A DNA stretch of 64,000 nucleotides. Origin: Acanthosepion esculentum (taxonomy: Eukaryota; Mollusca; Cephalopoda; Sepiida; Sepiidae). A program made the position numbers and the translations under genes. The notes below the pieces were generated by a model. The model did not search any database. It was not told the DNA's origin and worked only from the letters and a program-made list of their open reading frames with translations. The stretch spans positions 27,637,266 through 27,701,265 of the forward strand of contig OZ038495.1 in NCBI GenBank assembly GCA_964036315.1, written 5' to 3'. How positions within the stretch are numbered: position 1 is the first letter of the stretch; every line of letters begins with the position of its first letter. Below, piece by piece: positions 55,245 through 64,000 of the stretch.

Positions 55245-55500
55245 TCACAGATGATGGCCGCCTAATCACGTTCGCTCCCCACCTCGCACCTCTCTCATAC
55301 ATGACCCCGAAGGTGACTTACCAGACCGGCTGCGGACTTGCATGACTTCCTACACAAGTGACAGACGCACAAGAGCGTGTTATCTAGCGTGATCAACAAT
55401 TTGAACAAGGCCATTACACTGAAGCCCTCAGTCACGATGACTTGTGACTTCGTGATAGCACAGCTATCCACGGCCCCCCCCAAGTATTCTATCTACCCAG
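55245..55500 (-). mobile_element. LINE 3' end encoding a C2H2-like finger
   Basis: Minus strand: KSQVIVTEGFSVMALFKLL, then CHLCRKSCKSAAGLVSHLRG and H, a C-x2-C-x12-H-x3-H finger that ends many invertebrate LINE ORFs, followed by a stop and a short 3' tail to a TA run. About 100 bp (55371-55470) match the middle of SINE family 1. Only the last 60 or so codons remain. From 55500 to 56390 nothing was recognised, apart from a 21-bp tandem duplication at 55970-56010. Confidence 0.6.
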
Positions 55501-56395
55501 TTTACACTTTCATACATACATATCAAACTTTTTTCTTTATTTTCACCTTCATTTACTACTTCCGTTTATTTATCAATTCCTCTCACATCTTTGGGTTTTA
55601 TTACCAAATATTTCTTTTCAGTCGATTTATGATGATATTTTTTTATTATAAAAGAAACTGGCCAATGTTAACCTATTTTATTTACTTTTCGTGATGAGTA
55701 GGTGACAAGGGGAGAGTGTGGCGTGAACTAATCGCCATCATCACGTAATACAGACGTGTGAAGAGAATTTGAAGCTTATTAGGCCACGTCACAATATTCG
55801 TTACAAATATCCATCCAGACACATTAGTCTATTCACACGTGCATAAATAAATATTTATCTCCGAATAGAAAAGCGGATTTTATGATACTAAAAACTATTA
55901 AATTTTTTTCTATTTCATTATTTCTTTTGTTCTATTTTGTAAACACAATCTGATAAAACATTTGATGCATATAACATGAAATGATGCATATAACATGAAA
56001 TGTCCCAGTTGTGAATTTCAAACAAGATTCACTGACAGAAAAAAAAATGTATTACGCTTTATGTTTTACACTGAATGTTTCTAAAATAAATATCGTTTAT
56101 TAAAATGGGAAAAGGGTGGAAAATACGGTTATGGCTTAGATTCGCGTACCCCTTTAGGTTTTCATCTGCCAAGTAATGGCAAAAGAACTGAGAAAATAAC
56201 GCCTTTAAGTGATCGCCAGGGACACAATAGATGGTTGAGTGGATTATCATCCCTAAACGATTGTTTAATCGGATGGTTAAAAATGGTAAAATTAATTGTC
56301 TCTGAGTAAATAGTGATCCTGAATGTAGAAGACCCCATCTTTATTGATTTCTATAAACACTTATCAGCTTCTGTCTATATCTCTGAGATGAGGTA

Positions 56396-56500
56396 TTGGG
56401 ATTACTTACATTATTTACATTATTCAGATTGTTATCCTCATCTTCATTGCCATATTCACACCGTTTCGGTCGTTGTGCGCTCTGGCCTTCTTCGTTTTTA
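56396..56500 (-). repeat. Family 1 hammerhead repeat, truncated
   Basis: The reverse complement has GAAGAAGGCCAGAGCG, CGACCGAAACGG, 'tgtgaatatggcaatgaaga' and 'tgaggataacaatc'. The CTGA of the core is cut off. Confidence 0.6.
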
Positions 56501-56559
56501 ACGACGGAGCCATGTGTCCTTGATGATAAAACGTTGGTTAGATACAGTGACCAGACCCA

Positions 56560-56800
56560 AAGAGTTGTTAGTTCAATACCAGGCCACAGCAGTAGTGAAC
56601 TAAAACTTGGGGAGTTGAGTTAAAGGGAAATAGACATCCGGAAAAGGCAGGGCACGTGGAACTAGAACTATCTCGGCGGACGAAATAAATGGTTCAGGTC
56701 GAAATTCCAGTCACCTGAAGAAGGCCGGAGCGTACAACGACCGAAACGTTGGGAATATGGCAATGAAGACGTGGATAACAGTCCGAATAATGTAAGTACT
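56560..56800 (+). repeat. Family 1 hammerhead repeat; motif 56711-56757
   Basis: Body 'aactagaactatctcgg' and 'cggacgaaataaatggttca', then the motif: TCAC, CTGAAGA (56715-56721), extra A, GGCCG with CGACC (one mismatch), GAAA, CGTT, GGGA (stem I half-lost). The 3' landmark is 'aacagtccgaataatgtaag'. Probably inactive. Confidence 0.65.
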
Positions 56801-57530
56801 TATCAACTTATACTAATAAAATCCAACCGAAATATCTTGATGTCTTGGAAAATATTGATTTACTCTTGTATAAAACGAGTAGAATCGGGTGTAATACTTT
56901 TGTCAAAACCAAAACTATGATGATTCTGAGGCTATCACATCCAGATTAAACCTGCTGCACACGCAATGAGAGTTAATTACATCTTTCTTGAAAAGGTAGG
57001 TGACAATGATTCTGAAGCGGCCATCTTTGTCGGAATAGCGTTATTGTAAGCTTGATAGAACATAACTTCTCAAGCCAAATATGGTCCTCTATGTTTGGAT
57101 TTAGAGGTAAGTTCAATATTGGGACTTCATTTTTATCTAAGAATTTAAATTAGAAAGTATTCGCACGCAGACCTCAATAATTTTAACAAGTTTACGAAAA
57201 ATATTATAATGAAACTTATTAACATACAAAATACGTTTTAAAGTTAATTTGTTTTATTATAGATTACATCTTTACAGTTGGCCTGTCCCTACAGCATAGC
57301 GACTACGTGCTATTGATTTCTATTTAGCCATGAGTTTTTATTTTCGGTCAGTTTTCTATATAACTTTTAAAAGTCGAATTATGCGTTCATTGCTTGTTCT
57401 TTCATATATTTCCCTGAGATTAAGGCCGGTGAACGTGAAACTATTCGTGATTTATAAATACAAATTTCTGAATGGACTATACATTTTTATTACATTCTTC
57501 TATTTTATTCTTCATTTTATTGCATTCTTC
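56801..57530. other. AT-rich stretch without recognisable features
   Basis: A 96-codon hydrophobic ORF (57330-57620) is of low complexity and is not supported as a gene. Confidence 0.4.
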
Positions 57531-57534
57531 TATA

Positions 57535-58884
57535 CAGTGAGTCTCCCGTATTCGCGGGGGTTAGGGACCAGAACCGGCCGCAAATACAAGGTAACCAAAA
57601 AAGTTCTGTCCGTTTTTTGATTAGTCATTGAATGAAGTTGAAATATATACGAAATGCGTGTAGCAATTGTTTTCAAATTCGGACAGCCGTAAGTAGGAAC
57701 ATCAGTGATGAAAAGTGGGTTCTGTACGAAACTCCCAAGCGTTCCAGACATTGGTTGTCTCCTCAGGATTTTGTCCCTCACACCGCAAGACCGCAAGATT
57801 ATGCTTTGTGTTTGGTGGACAGGTCGTCAAGTGGTTCATTATGAACTGCTACCAATTGGGCCAAACGTTCACGGGAGACCTATACTCGCAGCAATTGAAA
57901 CGTGTGCAACAGGCATTGTGCCAGAAGGAGCCAGCACTGGTGAATCGCAAAGGTGTGCTTTTCCTCCATGACAACGCCAGGCCGCATGTCGCGCGAGTCG
58001 TCAGGGATACCATACAGCAACTTGGGTGGGAGACCTTGTGCTATCCACCTTTTTCACCTGACCTTGCGCCATCCGATTACCACCTCTTCCACTCCCTTCG
58101 TGGGAAATCCTTCACCAATGAAGCAGACTTGCCCAAAGCCCTCGCGGACTTCTTTGCGTCAACCGCCCCCCCCCCCCCGAGTTCTACTGCAAGGGCATTG
58201 AACAGCTGGAGACACGTTGGCAGAAGGTGCTGGATGCCGATGGCGATTACTTCGAAGACTAAATATAAATATTTAAGTACCTATTTTGATTTTTAAAACC
58301 CCATAGGCCTTAAACCTTTATTCTATACACTTTAGAATCATTTCAGACACTTTCTAAAACATTTTTTGAAAAAGAGTATTGGTGACCATATACTTAGCGT
58401 AAATTTTCTTTCATACGTACATTAACTGATTTTAATTACGCATAGATCGATACAACCACTGCAAATACTGTATAAAATATGTGTAACAAGACAAAATATA
58501 AAGTTTAAAACATTTTCTAAAAACAGAACTGTGATGATGCCCCAAGACTTTACATAAGCCACTTTTAAGACCCCAGCCTCTAACAAAGAACAAAGCTCAA
58601 GCACTATGTATGTTTTTGAGTTTGTTTTTATTTTTTACAATGAAGATGTACAATTCTGCCCATTTTTACCATAAGATGGACAGTTATATGCTTTAAGACA
58701 CTTAAATAACAGGAAAACTTTAAATGTTCTAGTGAAAAAAATACGCGAATAATTTGTACATATGTTTTTCAGAAAAACACGCGAATATTCGGGGTTTCTG
58801 CGAATAACAGGTACATATGTTCTAAAGAAAAATCTTCGAATGTGTGAAACCGCAAATACTGAAACGCGAATGAGGGTCTCACTC
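57535..58884. mobile_element. pogo/Tigger-like non-autonomous transposon
   Basis: The left end CAGTGAGTCTCCCGTATTCG and the right end, reading inward, (G)AGTGAGACCCTCATTCGCG, are inverted. A second inverted block is 'gccgcaaatac'/'tatttgcgg'. TA flanks at 57533-57534 and 58885-58886. No pogo transposase; instead it contains a mariner fragment. Confidence 0.68.
57592..58290 (+). pseudogene. Mariner transposase fragment nested in the pogo-like element
   Basis: Begins with mariner-like end sequence ('aaaaagttctgtccgttttt'). Coding: ISDEKWVLYETPKRSRHWL (first catalytic Asp region), frameshift, VVHYELLPIGP, then LFLHDNARPHVARVV, and 34 residues after its Asp, FSPDLAPSDYHLFHSL: the D34D mariner signature. 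The N-terminal DNA-binding half is deleted. A C10 run at 58167-58176 shifts the frame before the C-terminus. Different mariner subfamily from 6232-7161. Confidence 0.85.
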
Positions 58885-58889
58885 TATAT

Positions 58890-59205
58890 CCAGACGATAT
58901 TTGTAACTGTAGCTATCATATTTACTATAAAAAGCAGTTTTTTTTAATCTCTAAAGCATCAAATGAAATGTAGGTTTCTCTTTAAAATAATGTAATTTTT
59001 AGCAATATTTTATACGGAACAAAATTCCCTGCATTTCCGATTTAATTTTAAAGCAGAGATTAACAAAGTAGCCATTCTTCTTCCGAATATTGTTTGGAAT
59101 ATCATCAAGGATTTCCTTTTATTGTCGTATTCACCTATTGCCCTAAACTGATTAATTTCTAATGAATAATTTAAGCAAATAAAAGAACTATACGTAAAAT
59201 AACAA
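58890..59205. other. AT-rich stretch without recognisable features
   Basis: Nothing recognised. Confidence 0.4.
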
Positions 59206-59209
59206 GATA

Positions 59210-59760
59210 AGATACAGAAAAATAAATTATGAGATCATCTGGTCTTCTTCAGTTGGATAGATCTTCAACGTACAGTTGCAGTTGTCCGGTAACGAGAGAC
59301 TGAATGAATATGTGATATATTCAAAGTTTCCAAGGGTACAATATCCAGAGGAAGACAATAAGATTCGCGGTCCAAACTATACGCCATTCTTCGATTCCTT
59401 ACTCTCCAAAACTAAATCTACTCTATTCTCCAAAAGTCAATCATCAGTGATCCTAAATGATTAGCTCTCGCTCAAATATCGATTACGTTAAAAAAGAAAA
59501 GGACTAGAAGGATTATTGCCACTTATGCATAAAGTTCAAACAAATTTACTTGCCTTAAGGGGCACAGGCTTTCCTAAAAGGTTATTTGTTTATAACGGGA
59601 TTATATTCTCAAGAATGTAGGTATGTGGAATATGCACGTATTAATAGAAGGGAGGGGTGTAAATCTTTCTACAGATGAATAGAGGCTGAAAGAAGAGTTT
59701 AAAATGTGGAAATTTTTAGAATGGCTTAAGGACAAGCGGCGTTATTTTGCGAGGTAAAAA
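59210..59760 (+). repeat. Diverged duplication, copy 1
   Basis: Shares collinear blocks with 60843-61320: 'cgattccttactc'/'caactttta...actcaccaaaact', 'gctctcgctcaaat'/'gttctcgctcagat', 'cttgccttaa' and 'aatatgcacgtattaatag'/'gtatatgcaggcattagtag'. Old and strongly diverged. No gene assigned. Confidence 0.45.
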
Positions 59761-60004
59761 TCTGGTTTCCAGCAAAATGTTCGTTAATTTAAAACTGTTA
59801 GTCGTGACGAAAGTGCATCTAAGTCGATATCGACGATTAAATTGCTATTTGTTACCTCCAGCATTTTGTCTATAGACATACTAGCATTACTACCAATATA
59901 TATCCTGGAAATGAAAACACCGAGAAGAACGGAGAGGAAGATATTCGTGGAGAAAAATAAAAGAGTAAGACAAAAATAATAAGAAAACTAGATATGTGTA
60001 GCTG

Positions 60005-60117
60005 ATTTGGGGAGAAATATTTATTGGCAGCAGTCTTTCGTTTATAAATGTATCATTGAATACGACAAATAAGGAATAATTTGATAATCTTTTATCTAAT
60101 TTCTTGGTTGAGTGCAA
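60005..60117 (-). pseudogene. Penelope-like element, N-terminal ORF remnant
   Basis: Minus strand: KKLDKRLSNYSLFVVFNDTF, then INERLLP. Same block order as at 943-1032 (KLNRKLNRSTFSLVFNETCI, NEGFLPKYT). The Cys is replaced by Phe. No hammerhead motif was found next to it. Confidence 0.45.
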
Positions 60118-60842
60118 ATATTACGCAAAGATATTAATATCTGCTCAAATATTTTTACCAATTCTCTGATCATTTCAAGAATTAAAATATGAGTAATATT
60201 TGCTGCCTTGGTATTTTGGTTAGAGAAAGTTTTGGTTTAAGAAATTTAAAGTGTAAACGTCATTGAAAAAATCTATGTAAGCCATTTATTACAGTGTCGA
60301 TGCCTTTAACTCTGTAACTAAAATTTTGAAAAACATCTTAGATTATTAAAACTATTTTTGCACAAGTATTTGAAGTTTCAGTTTGCAATTTATCTAGTAG
60401 ATATCAATATTATCCATTAGTAAGAATGTCGTTTTTAAGATGTAATCGGATTGCAGATAGATGAAAACATAATATACAAGAAAATTGTGTGGTATATTAT
60501 TAATATCAGCATAAGTTTGTTTGGAATAGCAATCTCGTATAAGGCATAATAATACGTATATGAGGTTATTTATATTATTAGGATTGGTGTTATTATAGAA
60601 AAGATAAGATTCAATGTAATTCACTTTTTACAGTAGATAGACATATAAGCTTATCAGGACCGACAGGAGATATGTTCTTACAAATAATATTATGAACAGT
60701 TGTCTCGCCCTGATAATAATTAAGGCGCATCTAGTTACAATAATGTAATTTTATGGTATTTGTTTTTTTTGTATGATTTCTGCGGGGCGTATCATTGCTA
60801 TGGAATTTATTCAGAGTAATAGTTCGGTGATGAGAAACAACT
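60118..60842. other. AT-rich stretch without recognisable features
   Basis: Nothing recognised. Confidence 0.4.
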
Positions 60843-61320
60843 TGAACCGATTCCATAATATTCAGTTGTGACAAGCAAGGAACACGAAAGGATTCGCTGG
60901 CACTACTATACCCAACTTTTAGAGTAATTACTCACCAAAACTAATTCTTCAAATTTCTAACAAAAGTGACTACCAATGATTCGTTCTCGCTCAGATAACG
61001 TATCCGGGATATAGAATTGCTACTTATACATGAAGTAAATAAATAAACTTTTAGGAGACCAAGTTCCCTTTGAGGCAAATGTACTTGCCTTAACGAGAAC
61101 TTAGTCAAGTAAAAGTTTATTTACTATATTCTTATGAATTTTGGTATGTAGTATATGCAGGCATTAGTAGTAGGGAATTGTGGAAATGATTTAATAAAGG
61201 GATTTGCGTAGAAGTTTGGTTAGATTTTGAAAAACTAAATCTGCATTTAATATTTTAATTGTTGGATCTAAAGGTGAACTCTTCCTTAAACCTTCAGCCT
61301 ATGTGTAGATATGGTTTAAG
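60843..61320 (+). repeat. Diverged duplication, copy 2
   Basis: Partner of 59210-59760, about 1.6 kb downstream. Confidence 0.45.
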
Positions 61321-61465
61321 TAAAAGGTCATGTTTTGTTCCTAAGGCTGAACAGAGAATAGTGGAAAGGACCATGGGGTATTTTTCTATCTTTTTGAACT
61401 TCAAAAAACTGTTTTTCTTTTATAAAAGATAAAAGCGAACAATGTATATATTGTCACATATATAA

Positions 61466-62014
61466 TGATGAAAACTGAGACTTTAAAAGAATAATTATCA
61501 TGAAAACGGAGACTTTAAAAGAATAATTATTATGAAAACTGAGACTTTAAAAGAACAATTATTATGAAAACTGAGACTTTAAAAGAATAATTATTATGAA
61601 AACTGAGACTTTAAAAGAACAATTATTATGAAAACTGAGACTTTAAAAGAATAATTATTATGAAAACTGAGACTTTAAAAGAACAATTATTATGAAAACT
61701 GAGACTTTAAAAGAACAATTATTATGAAAACTGAGACTTTAAAAGAATAATTATTATGAAAACTGAGACTTTAAAAGAATAATTATTATGAAAACTGAGA
61801 CTTTAAAAGAACAATTATTATGAAAACTGAGACTTTAAAAGAACAATTATTATGAAAACTGAGACTTTAAAAGAATAATTATTATGAAAACTGAGACTTT
61901 AAAAGAATAATTATTATGAAAACTGAGACTTTAAAAGAACAATTATTATGAAAACTGAGACTTTAAAAGCATAATTATTATGAAAACTGAGACTTTAAAA
62001 GAACAATTATTATG
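61466..62014 (+). repeat. 32-bp minisatellite, 17 copies
   Basis: The unit reads ATTATGAAAACTGAGACTTT then AAAAGAAYAATT. The Y is T or C, and successive units run T,T,C,T,C,T,C,C,T,T,C,C,T,T,C, then one GCATAATT variant, then C. The first unit and 'acggag' in the second are slightly diverged. Very homogeneous, so recently expanded. Confidence 0.95.
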
Positions 62015-62194
62015 CTATGGTTTTAACTCGTTAGACCAAACATTTTAACAAAAATAAATATTTTTAATAAAAATAAATAGATAAGAATTTTATCAGGCAC
62101 AACAAAAAATTAACTGAATATAATTTATGTTTAAATATGTAGATTTAAAATTGCGGGAAAGATAAAAAAGGAAAAAAAGGGGTATGTATTCAGA

Positions 62195-64000
62195 ATGGGG
62201 GAAGGGAATAGATGGAAGAGAAGAAGAGGGATATGCATTCAAGGCCGGCAATGGAAAGCGAAGAGAGGGAGAAAGAAATATGTCCGTTTAAGGAAATATG
62301 TTCGAAGTCGTAGTTTCACCCCTTCAAGAAAATATAAAGTGAAATCGCATTTATCCCCCTTGGTTCTCAGTCTGATTACAACAGACGTCTCTGAGTGTAA
62401 GCATGACCCCAAAGAAGCGAAGTCACTCTTTACCAAAAGAATGGATCAACGTATTGCGTCTCGCAAGTTTAGTTCAAAAGATTATTGGCGGCTCTGCAAA
62501 AGCGTGTTGAACAACAGCAAACCCTGAATACCGCCTTCACTCAACCAATTTGAGGTCCTGACCTCCTCAGCTGATAAGGCTGAATACTTTGCTCGTCGGT
62601 TTTCATCCAATTCAACGCTAGACCCATCTGGTGTACTCACACCGGACTTTACCCCTAGATCTCCACCGAGTGAAATGCACATAACCCCCATCTCCAAATT
62701 AGACTCCCAAAAGGCTAGTGGTGGGGACGAGATACCGGTCATTGTCCTGAAGAAAAGTGCTCCTGAATTTACAACTACTTCCTCACCGACGCTTGCTTTC
62801 GAACCCTGTGGAAGTCCTTAATCTGTTGTGCCTGTCTTTAACTCTGATGACCCTTCCTATCAGTCTAACTACCTTCCTATCAGTCTCCTACCACTCTTCG
62901 GTAAAGTCTTCAAGGCCGAAGTGGTTAAGCACCTTACTTCACATAATCTGCCATCTGACAAGCAATATTGTTTCGCTTTGCCCGATCTACCGCTAACGTG
63001 CTCACGGCCATAACTGAATTTATATACCAAGCACTCAACAATGATGGAGAAACTCGAGCCATGGCTTTAGAGATCTCTTGAGCGTTCGATAGGGTTAGGC
63101 ATGCTGGCCTTCTTCGTAAGCTTCAGGGATACGGTATTACAGGACAATTATTTGACTTAATACAAACCGTGAAATGAAAGTCGTCCTAAACGGGTTCTCC
63201 TCCGGCTCCTTTATCATTGTTCCCCAATGCTATATCTTGGGCCCTACACTGTTCCTGATCTTCATCAATGACATTGCCGATGTCATCAGTTCCCAATTTG
63301 GCATCTACGCGGACGACACCACCATTTACTCCTACCTCAATAGTAAATTTAGTAAATCTGGTATCGTTGACAAAACTAACCTGGCTGCTGATCTCGAAAA
63401 AGGACCTCCAACCTGTGGTTGACTGGGGCAGGAAATGGCTTGTAAACTTTAATGCCTCCAAAACGGAACTGCTTTCCTTTACCCACCACAGAGACCCCTT
63501 CCTGCTTCCCATCAAAATGGCTGATTCCCAACCCAGTGAGAGCGCCTCGTTACGCCTGTCTAACAATATCCACTGACATGAGGTGGAATAAATACATTGA
63601 ATCAATAACTTCATCTACCGCAATGAAAGTTGGCTCTCTGTGTCGTGCCAGAAAGGTTTTCTCGCCTGAGTCCCTCCTTCAAATATATAAATCAACCATC
63701 CCTCCTGGCATGGAATATTGCTGTCATATATTGTCTGGCGCTCCCGCTGTACGTCTCGAGGTCCTTGACAAAATCCAGAGACGAATATGCAAAATGAGAA
63801 GTCCTGAGCTGGCATCTAGTCTACAATCGCTATCCCACAGACGAGACATGTCCTCCCTCTGTCTCTTCTACAAATATCTTCACAGCAACTGTTCCGAGGA
63901 ACTACTTTCGCTGGTTCCCGGACTACATGTATTTAAACGAGTTACCAGGCTGGCATCTCGGTCCCACCCTTTCACTGTCAAAACGGTTAAATCTAACCGT
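62195..64000 (+). mobile_element. CR1/Jockey-like LINE, reverse transcriptase region, degraded
   Basis: In order: linker (KRMDQRIASRKFSSKDYWRL), KASGGDEIPVIVLKK, SNYLPISLLPLFGKVFKAE, LEIS-stop-AFDRVRHAGLLRK, YILGPTLFLIFINDIADV, the active site YADDTTIYS (YADD at 63306-63317), WGRKWLVNFNASKTELLSFT, then GMEYCCHILSGAPAVRL and LDKIQRRI, running off the window end. At least three stops and several frameshifts. The endonuclease half is missing. The 3' region matches 48250-48892. It starts about 180 bp after the 32-bp minisatellite. Confidence 0.85.

Noticed and set aside
55295..55483. A host zinc-finger gene
   Set aside because: The single C2H2 finger ends the ORF and is followed by a stop and TA tail, typical of LINE 3' ends; there is no gene structure.
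61466..62014. CRISPR-like array
   Set aside because: The 32-bp units are directly tandem without unique spacers and the context is eukaryotic.

Overview
The window is AT-rich, non-coding animal DNA dominated by mobile elements and microsatellites. I found no intact host protein-coding gene, no functional tRNA or rRNA gene and nothing bacterial. Long (TA)n arrays, (CA)n(TA)n compound arrays, tRNA-derived SINEs, RTE-like and CR1/Jockey-like LINEs, Penelope-like elements (PLEs) and mariner/Tc1/pogo DNA transposons together suggest an invertebrate, most likely a mollusc. A cephalopod such as an octopus is my best guess; this is inference from repeat style, not from a marker gene.

Layout. 0-13 kb: TA-bordered dispersed repeats, a near-perfect 132-bp-arm palindrome (1508-1790), a SINE, a 469-bp MITE, a decayed mariner with 70-bp inverted ends (6232-7161), and several hammerhead-ribozyme-like motifs (8806-8860, 9671-9712, 12388-12426, 12623-12667), one next to a PLE N-terminal coding remnant. 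13-20 kb: a long inverted repeat, a GC-rich MITE, three SINE copies and a LINE fragment with a restriction-like endonuclease domain (16.8-17.6 kb). 20.7-22.7 kb: about nine GC-rich monomers of a roughly 0.2-kb tandem repeat rich in hairpins. 23-31 kb: LINE tails, PLE endonuclease remnants, a 220-bp solo LTR nested in an RTE-like LINE, and more hammerhead-like motifs. 32-38 kb: SINEs, a piggyBac-like MITE and an RTE-like LINE whose reverse transcriptase is split by about 1.76 kb of TA-rich DNA. 39-49 kb: alternating inverted units inside TA arrays, a second satellite-like cluster, a second MITE copy, a Tc1-like element carrying a LINE tail, and more LINE tails. 50-53 kb: a reverse-strand PLE junction reading endonuclease end, hammerhead, start of the next ORF. 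54-59 kb: SINEs, a LINE zinc-finger tail, hammerhead-family copies and a mariner fragment inside a pogo-like element. 59-64 kb: a diverged duplication, a 32-bp minisatellite and the 5'-truncated body of a CR1/Jockey-like LINE running off the window.

The most interesting theme is that at least four families of TA-flanked repeats carry hammerhead-type cores (CTGANGA, stem II, GAAA, short stem III, cleavage triplet, stem I) with compensatory stem changes between copies. Sequences resembling PLE N-terminal and GIY-YIG C-terminal coding regions lie beside some of them. Palindromes repeatedly abut TA arrays, which suggests that the self-complementary arrays drive fold-back duplication. Everything here was read by eye; no alignment, folding or database search was run.
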